Part shown: in pieces, positions 60,492 to 64,000 of the stretch
How positions within the stretch are numbered: position 1 is the first letter of the stretch
Layout: every line of letters starts with the position of its first letter
NCBI RefSeq assembly: GCF_900177515.1
Contig: NZ_FXAK01000009.1
Location: 248,001-312,000 of the forward strand
Reading direction: 5' to 3'
From: Azospirillum oryzae
Lineage (GTDB): Bacteria; Pseudomonadota; Alphaproteobacteria; Azospirillales; Azospirillaceae
Length of the DNA: 64,000 bases
Position numbers and translations under genes: made by a program
The notes under the pieces: model-generated
Databases searched by the model: none
Seen by the model: the letters and a program-made list of their open reading frames with translations, nothing else
What the model was told of the DNA's origin: nothing

Positions 60492-61402
60492 CGCTGTCCC
60501 GGCTTCGGCCCGTCGCGGTGGCGCCGGACATGGTCGATCAGGGCGCGGAGCTTGGGCGTGACGGTGCGCCGGCTCGGGAAATACAGGAAGAAGCCGGCGA
60601 AGGGCGGCAGCCAGTCGTCGAGAATCGAGACGAGTTCCCCGCGCTCGAGATAAGGCTGGAACGTCTCTTCCATGCCGAAGGTGATGCCGGCGCCGGCCAG
60701 CGCCGTGCGCAGCATCAGCAGCATGTCGTTGGTGGTGATCTGCGGTTCGACCGAGACGTCGAAGGCGTGTCCGTCCTTCTCGAACTCCCAGCGGTAGGGG
60801 GCGGTTTCCGGCTGCGGACGCCAGCCGATGCAGCGGTGGCGGACGAGATCCCGCGGGTGCTCCGGCGTGCCGTGGCGGGCGAGATAGTGCGGAGTCGCCA
60901 CCGCGATCTGGCGCTGGTCGCCGGTCAGCGGCACCGCGATCATGTCGCGCTCGATCACCTCGCCCAAGCGCACGCCGGCGTCGAAGCCGGCGGCGACGAT
61001 GTCGAACTCCAGATCCGTCACCGTCACGTCGAGCGTGACGCCGGGATACGCCTCGCTGAAGGAGGCGATCAGGGGTCCGGACAGGAACCGCTCGGCGATC
61101 GAGGTGACGGCGATCCTCAGCAGGCCGCGGGGCTCCTCCGCCGAACCCGACGCCGCGTCGATGGCGCCCGCAATCTCGGCCAGGGGGCCAGAGACCCGTG
61201 CCAGGAACCGCTCGCCGGCTTCGGTCAGCCGCACGCTGCGTGTGGTGCGGAGGAAAAGCGCCTGCCCGAGAGCGGCCTCCAGCCGCTGCACGCCCTGGCT
61301 GACGGCCGAGCGCGTCACGCCAAGGCGGTCCGCCGCCGCACGGAAATTGCCGGTCTCCGCCACCGCGGTGAACAGGGTCAACAGGTTCAGGTCGATCTGC
61401 AT
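60476..61402 (-). CDS. LysR-family transcriptional regulator divergent from SDR pair
   Basis: Protein of 308 residues: LLTLFTAVAETGNFRAAADR and RLGVTRSAVSQGVQRLEAAL form the winged helix, and the effector domain begins near 92 (LLRIAVTSIAERFL). It faces the SDR gene at 61526 with a clear dyad in between, so it probably controls the two SDR genes. Confidence 0.9.
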   Translation of the reverse strand: MQIDLNLLTLFTAVAETGNFRAAADRLGVTRSAVSQGVQRLEAALGQALFLRTTRSVRLTEAGERFLARVSGPLAEIAGAIDAASGSAEEPRGLLRIAVTSIAERFLSGPLIASFSEAYPGVTLDVTVTDLEFDIVAAGFDAGVRLGEVIERDMIAVPLTGDQRQIAVATPHYLARHGTPEHPRDLVRHRCIGWRPQPETAPYRWEFEKDGHAFDVSVEPQITTNDMLLMLRTALAGAGITFGMEETFQPYLERGELVSILDDWLPPFAGFFLYFPSRRTVTPKLRALIDHVRRHRDGPKPGQRHPST

Positions 61403-61403
61403 C

Positions 61404-61420
61404 GGTTAGCCGCTCTAACC
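61404..61420. promoter_or_regulatory. Dyad in LysR-SDR intergenic region
   Basis: GGTTAG-CCGCT-CTAACC, 6-bp arms, directly upstream of the LysR start and in the 123-bp divergent gap. Candidate autoregulatory and activation site of the LysR protein. Confidence 0.5.
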
Positions 61421-61525
61421 ACACCGTCCAATACTTAGCAAGTTATCTCGACAGCGGTCCAATGCCACCTTCCGGGCATCGACGGCGGGCGCACAGATCG
61501 CTCCGCCGGTTTCAAGGAGACCGCA

Positions 61526-62287
61526 ATGACCAACCTGCCAAACGCCGCAAGCGCTTATGATCTGACCGGCAAGGTGGCGCTGGTGACCGGCGCCCGCCGC
61601 GGCATCGGGCGCGCCGTGCTCGACCTGCTGCGGGCTCGGGGTGCGCGGATCGTCGCGTCCGACCTGTCCGACGAGGTCAGGTCGCTCGACGCCGCCGACA
61701 TCGCCACGCTGGTCGGCGACGTGTCCGACGAGGAACTTGCCCGGCGCTCGGTTGAACTCGCCCGCGATCGCTTCGGCCGGCTCGACATCGTCGTCTGCAA
61801 TGCCGGAAGGACCCTGAACAAACCGCTGAACGAGACCTCGGTCGAGGAGTACGACCGCATCTTCCAGATCAACGCCCGCGGTGCCTTCGTCACCATCCGC
61901 GCCGCGGTGCCGCTGATGGAGGAGGGCGGCGGCGGTGCCGTCGTCATCAACTCCTCTCTGTCGGCGACGACAGCCTTCCCGACGCAGGCCGCCTATGCCT
62001 CGTCCAAGGCTGCTTCTGCGCAGCTCGCCCGCATCGTCGCCGTCGAATATGGCCGCCGCGGCATCCGCTGCAACGTTGTCCTGCCCGGCGTCATCGACAC
62101 CGACATCATGGAAGGCGTGGTCGAGAACGGCCGGGAGATGCTGCGGAGCTTCGGCGACGCCCACCCGGTCGGGCGCATCGGCCGTCCGGACGAGGTGGCC
62201 GAGGCCATCGCCTTCCTGGCATCGCCGGCCTCCAGCTTCATCACCGGCGCACAGCTCTTCGTCGACGGCGGCTACACGGCGCAGTGA
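61526..62287 (+). CDS. Short-chain dehydrogenase/reductase
   Basis: Classical SDR of 253 residues: TGARRGIGRAV near 20-30, CNAGRT, catalytic Ser in INSSLS and Tyr-x-x-x-Lys as YASSKAA, and a C-terminal ITGAQLFVDGGYT. An oxidoreductase of unknown substrate. The ATG at 61526 has AAGGAGA upstream. First gene of a two-gene operon with the SDR at 62320. Confidence 0.92.
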   Translation: MTNLPNAASAYDLTGKVALVTGARRGIGRAVLDLLRARGARIVASDLSDEVRSLDAADIATLVGDVSDEELARRSVELARDRFGRLDIVVCNAGRTLNKPLNETSVEEYDRIFQINARGAFVTIRAAVPLMEEGGGGAVVINSSLSATTAFPTQAAYASSKAASAQLARIVAVEYGRRGIRCNVVLPGVIDTDIMEGVVENGREMLRSFGDAHPVGRIGRPDEVAEAIAFLASPASSFITGAQLFVDGGYTAQ

Positions 62288-62319
62288 CCGCTGCACTCAA
62301 TGAATCACAGGAGACAGCC

Positions 62320-63045
62320 ATGACCATCGATCAGGTCGTTCTCATCACCGGTGCCTCCAGCGGCATCGGTGAAGCCACCGCTCGCGTCCTTGCCGAAGCC
62401 GGCGCCACCCTGATGCTGGGGGCGCGGCGCACCGACCGGCTCGATACGCTCGTCCGGGAAATCACGGCGAAGGGCGGCAGGGCCGTCGCCCGCGCCCTCG
62501 ACGTCACCGACCGCGCCAGCATGGAAGGCTTCGTCGCCGAGGCGCGCGAACGCTTCGGCCGGGTCGACGTGCTCGTCAACAATGCTGGCGTGATGCCGCT
62601 GTCCCCGCTCGCCTCGCTGAAGGTCGAGGAATGGGACCGCATGATCGACGTCAACATCCGCGGCGTCCTCCACGGCATCGCGGCCGTCCTTCCGGTCATG
62701 GAGGCGCAGGGGAGCGGGCACGTCGTCAACATCGGTTCCGTCGGCAGTTTCGAGGTGGTGCCGACCTCCGCCGTCTACAGCGCGACCAAGTTCGCGGTGC
62801 GGGCGATCACCGACGGCTTGCGGCAGGAAAGCGAAACGATCCGCACGACCTGCATTTATCCCGGCGTGACCCGCTCCGAACTCGCCGACACCATCACCGA
62901 CGAAACGGCCGCGCGGGCGATGGTGGAGTACCGCCGCAACGCGATCGAACCCGAGGCGATCGGGCGGGCCGTCCTGTTCGCCATCGAACAGCCTCGGGAC
63001 GTCGGGGTCAACGAGATCACCGTCCGTCCCGTCGCCCGGCGCTAG
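62320..63045 (+). CDS. Short-chain dehydrogenase/reductase
   Basis: Classical SDR of 241 residues: TGASSGIGEATA, NNAGVMPLSPL, active-site Tyr-x-x-x-Lys in YSATKFAV and CIYPGVTRSEL. Resembles the YdfG-like group acting on small hydroxy acids or aldehydes. The ATG at 62320 follows CAGGAGA. Lies 32 bp after the other SDR gene; its end overlaps the convergent LysR gene by 4 bp. Confidence 0.92.
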   Translation: MTIDQVVLITGASSGIGEATARVLAEAGATLMLGARRTDRLDTLVREITAKGGRAVARALDVTDRASMEGFVAEARERFGRVDVLVNNAGVMPLSPLASLKVEEWDRMIDVNIRGVLHGIAAVLPVMEAQGSGHVVNIGSVGSFEVVPTSAVYSATKFAVRAITDGLRQESETIRTTCIYPGVTRSELADTITDETAARAMVEYRRNAIEPEAIGRAVLFAIEQPRDVGVNEITVRPVARR

Positions 63046-63974
63046 GGGCCGGGCGGGGCGGCCTCTGATGCGGCTCCGTTGTCCGTCCCCCGGCAGGCCG
63101 CGAGGACCTGACCACGCAGCCAGCGGTGGGCCAGGTCGGCGTCCTGGCGCGGGTGCCACATCTGGGTCACGGTGACGTCCCTCATGGGCACCGGGAGCGG
63201 GAAGGTGCGAATGCCGGCAATGCCGGAGGCGACCTGCCGCTCCGACACCAGGGCGACGAGGTCCGAGGCGCGGACGATCGCCAGGGCGGCGGGGAAGCTC
63301 GGCACCACGACGACCACCTTGCGGGAATGGCCGAGGGCGGCGAGGGCATCGTCCACCTGATCCCTCGGCCGGCCGCTGCGCGAGGTGACCACATGGCCGC
63401 AGGCGGCATACCGGTCGGCCGTCACCGCCTCCTGCAGCAGCAACGGATGGCCGTCCCGCACAGCACCGACCAGCCGGTCGCCGATGAGTTTCTGCACCTT
63501 CAGCTCGGGCGCGGTTTCCGCGTGGGCGCCGATCTCCAGATCGATGCGTCCATCGCGCAGCGCCTGCGCATCCCGATCCGTCCTCGGCGCGAAGCGCAGC
63601 AGAACGCCCGGCGCTTCGGCGGTGGTCCGGCTGACCAGCCGGGCGGCGAAGACCTCGATGAAGCTTTCGCTGGCGCGCAGGGTGAAGGTGCGTTCCAGCC
63701 CGGCGATGTCGATCGCCGCCGCTGGACGCAGTACGGCGCGCACTTCGTCGGCGAGATCGTGCACCCGATCCCGCAGCTGGATGGCGCGCGGCGTCGGGAC
63801 CAGCCCGCGTCCGGCGCGGACGAGCAGCGGATCCCCGGTGGCGTCGCGCAGGCGCGCCAATGTGCGGCTCATGGCGGAATCGCTGAGGCCGAGTCGCCGG
63901 GCGGCATTGACCACGCTGCCTTCCGCAAGCAGCGCGTCGAGCGCGACGAGGAGGTTGAAATCGGGATCGGACAT
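63042..63974 (-). CDS. LysR-family transcriptional regulator
   Basis: Protein of 310 residues: FNLLVALDALLAEGSVVNAA then RRLGLSDSAMSRTLARLR form the winged helix, of the NodD/LinR-like subgroup. The ATG at 63974 is chosen; a GTG six codons upstream is possible. Convergent with the second SDR gene; its own target is likely to the right, outside the window. Confidence 0.88.
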   Translation of the reverse strand: MSDPDFNLLVALDALLAEGSVVNAARRLGLSDSAMSRTLARLRDATGDPLLVRAGRGLVPTPRAIQLRDRVHDLADEVRAVLRPAAAIDIAGLERTFTLRASESFIEVFAARLVSRTTAEAPGVLLRFAPRTDRDAQALRDGRIDLEIGAHAETAPELKVQKLIGDRLVGAVRDGHPLLLQEAVTADRYAACGHVVTSRSGRPRDQVDDALAALGHSRKVVVVVPSFPAALAIVRASDLVALVSERQVASGIAGIRTFPLPVPMRDVTVTQMWHPRQDADLAHRWLRGQVLAACRGTDNGAASEAAPPGP

Positions 63975-64000
63975 GGGCGGAAAGACTATCACATGGCGTT

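Overview
The window is very GC-rich DNA with almost no wasted space. Dual GGDEF/EAL and chemoreceptor signalling genes, LysR regulators, NRPS siderophore genes and a plasmid-type partition/replication module together suggest a multireplicon alphaproteobacterium, most likely Azospirillum or a relative (inference only; no rRNA or housekeeping marker is present). A parAB pair, an iteron-flanked rep gene and a second ParA at 50-58.5 kb show that the window lies on a plasmid or megaplasmid, including its origin region.

Region 1 (1-20.6 kb) is an NRPS siderophore locus. It holds a 2,4-diaminobutyrate (Dab) aminotransferase cut by the window edge and mbtH on the minus strand. Divergent from these are a stand-alone aspartyl beta-hydroxylase and three NRPS genes, with Fur-box-like sites between the two groups. 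Adenylation codes read by eye are Asp (DLTKVGHV), Dab (DIWELTAD), Asp (DLTKIGHV) and a probable basic residue (DGEGSGGV, followed by an epimerase). A second hydroxylase is fused to the C-terminus of NRPS 1, and NRPS 2 opens with a condensation-like domain lacking the catalytic His, matching the described interface domain. The predicted core is (OH)Asp-Dab-(OH)Asp-D-X, a beta-hydroxyaspartate siderophore. The line ends in a bare condensation domain with no thioesterase.

Region 2 (20.6-31 kb) has two toxin-antitoxin pairs (AbrB-like/Fic-Doc and AbrB-like/PIN). It is followed by a tight minus-strand operon in which a bufferin-type system (bufA precursor, bufB MNIO enzyme, bufC partner, DoxX) is co-oriented with a chemoreceptor and a GGDEF-EAL protein. 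A peroxiredoxin and a divergent LysR gene lie upstream.

Region 3 (31-37.3 kb) is a mobile-DNA dump: an IS3 orfA fragment, a less GC-rich patch with a D-2-hydroxyacid dehydrogenase, an IS6-like stub, and an IS701/IS4-like element. That element's transposase is split precisely by a 1.9-kb large-serine-recombinase element.

Region 4 (37.4-48.4 kb) looks like a surface-glycan or glycoprotein modification cluster: two glycosyltransferases, three methyltransferase-like proteins, a cupin, a DegT aminotransferase, a sulfotransferase, a TPR protein and a radical SAM/SPASM enzyme. Directly after it (48.6-49.5 kb) is a collapsed fossil of a type I-C CRISPR-Cas operon: recognisable scraps of cas3, cas8c, cas7, cas4 and cas2 in canonical order, with no array.

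Region 5 (50-58.5 kb) is the replicon backbone: paired palindromes (candidate parS), parB, parA, a RepA-type initiator between iterons, a SWIM/SNF2 helicase, a small protein and a second ParA. Region 6 (58.6-64 kb) holds three LysR regulators with an NmrA-like oxidoreductase and two SDR enzymes.
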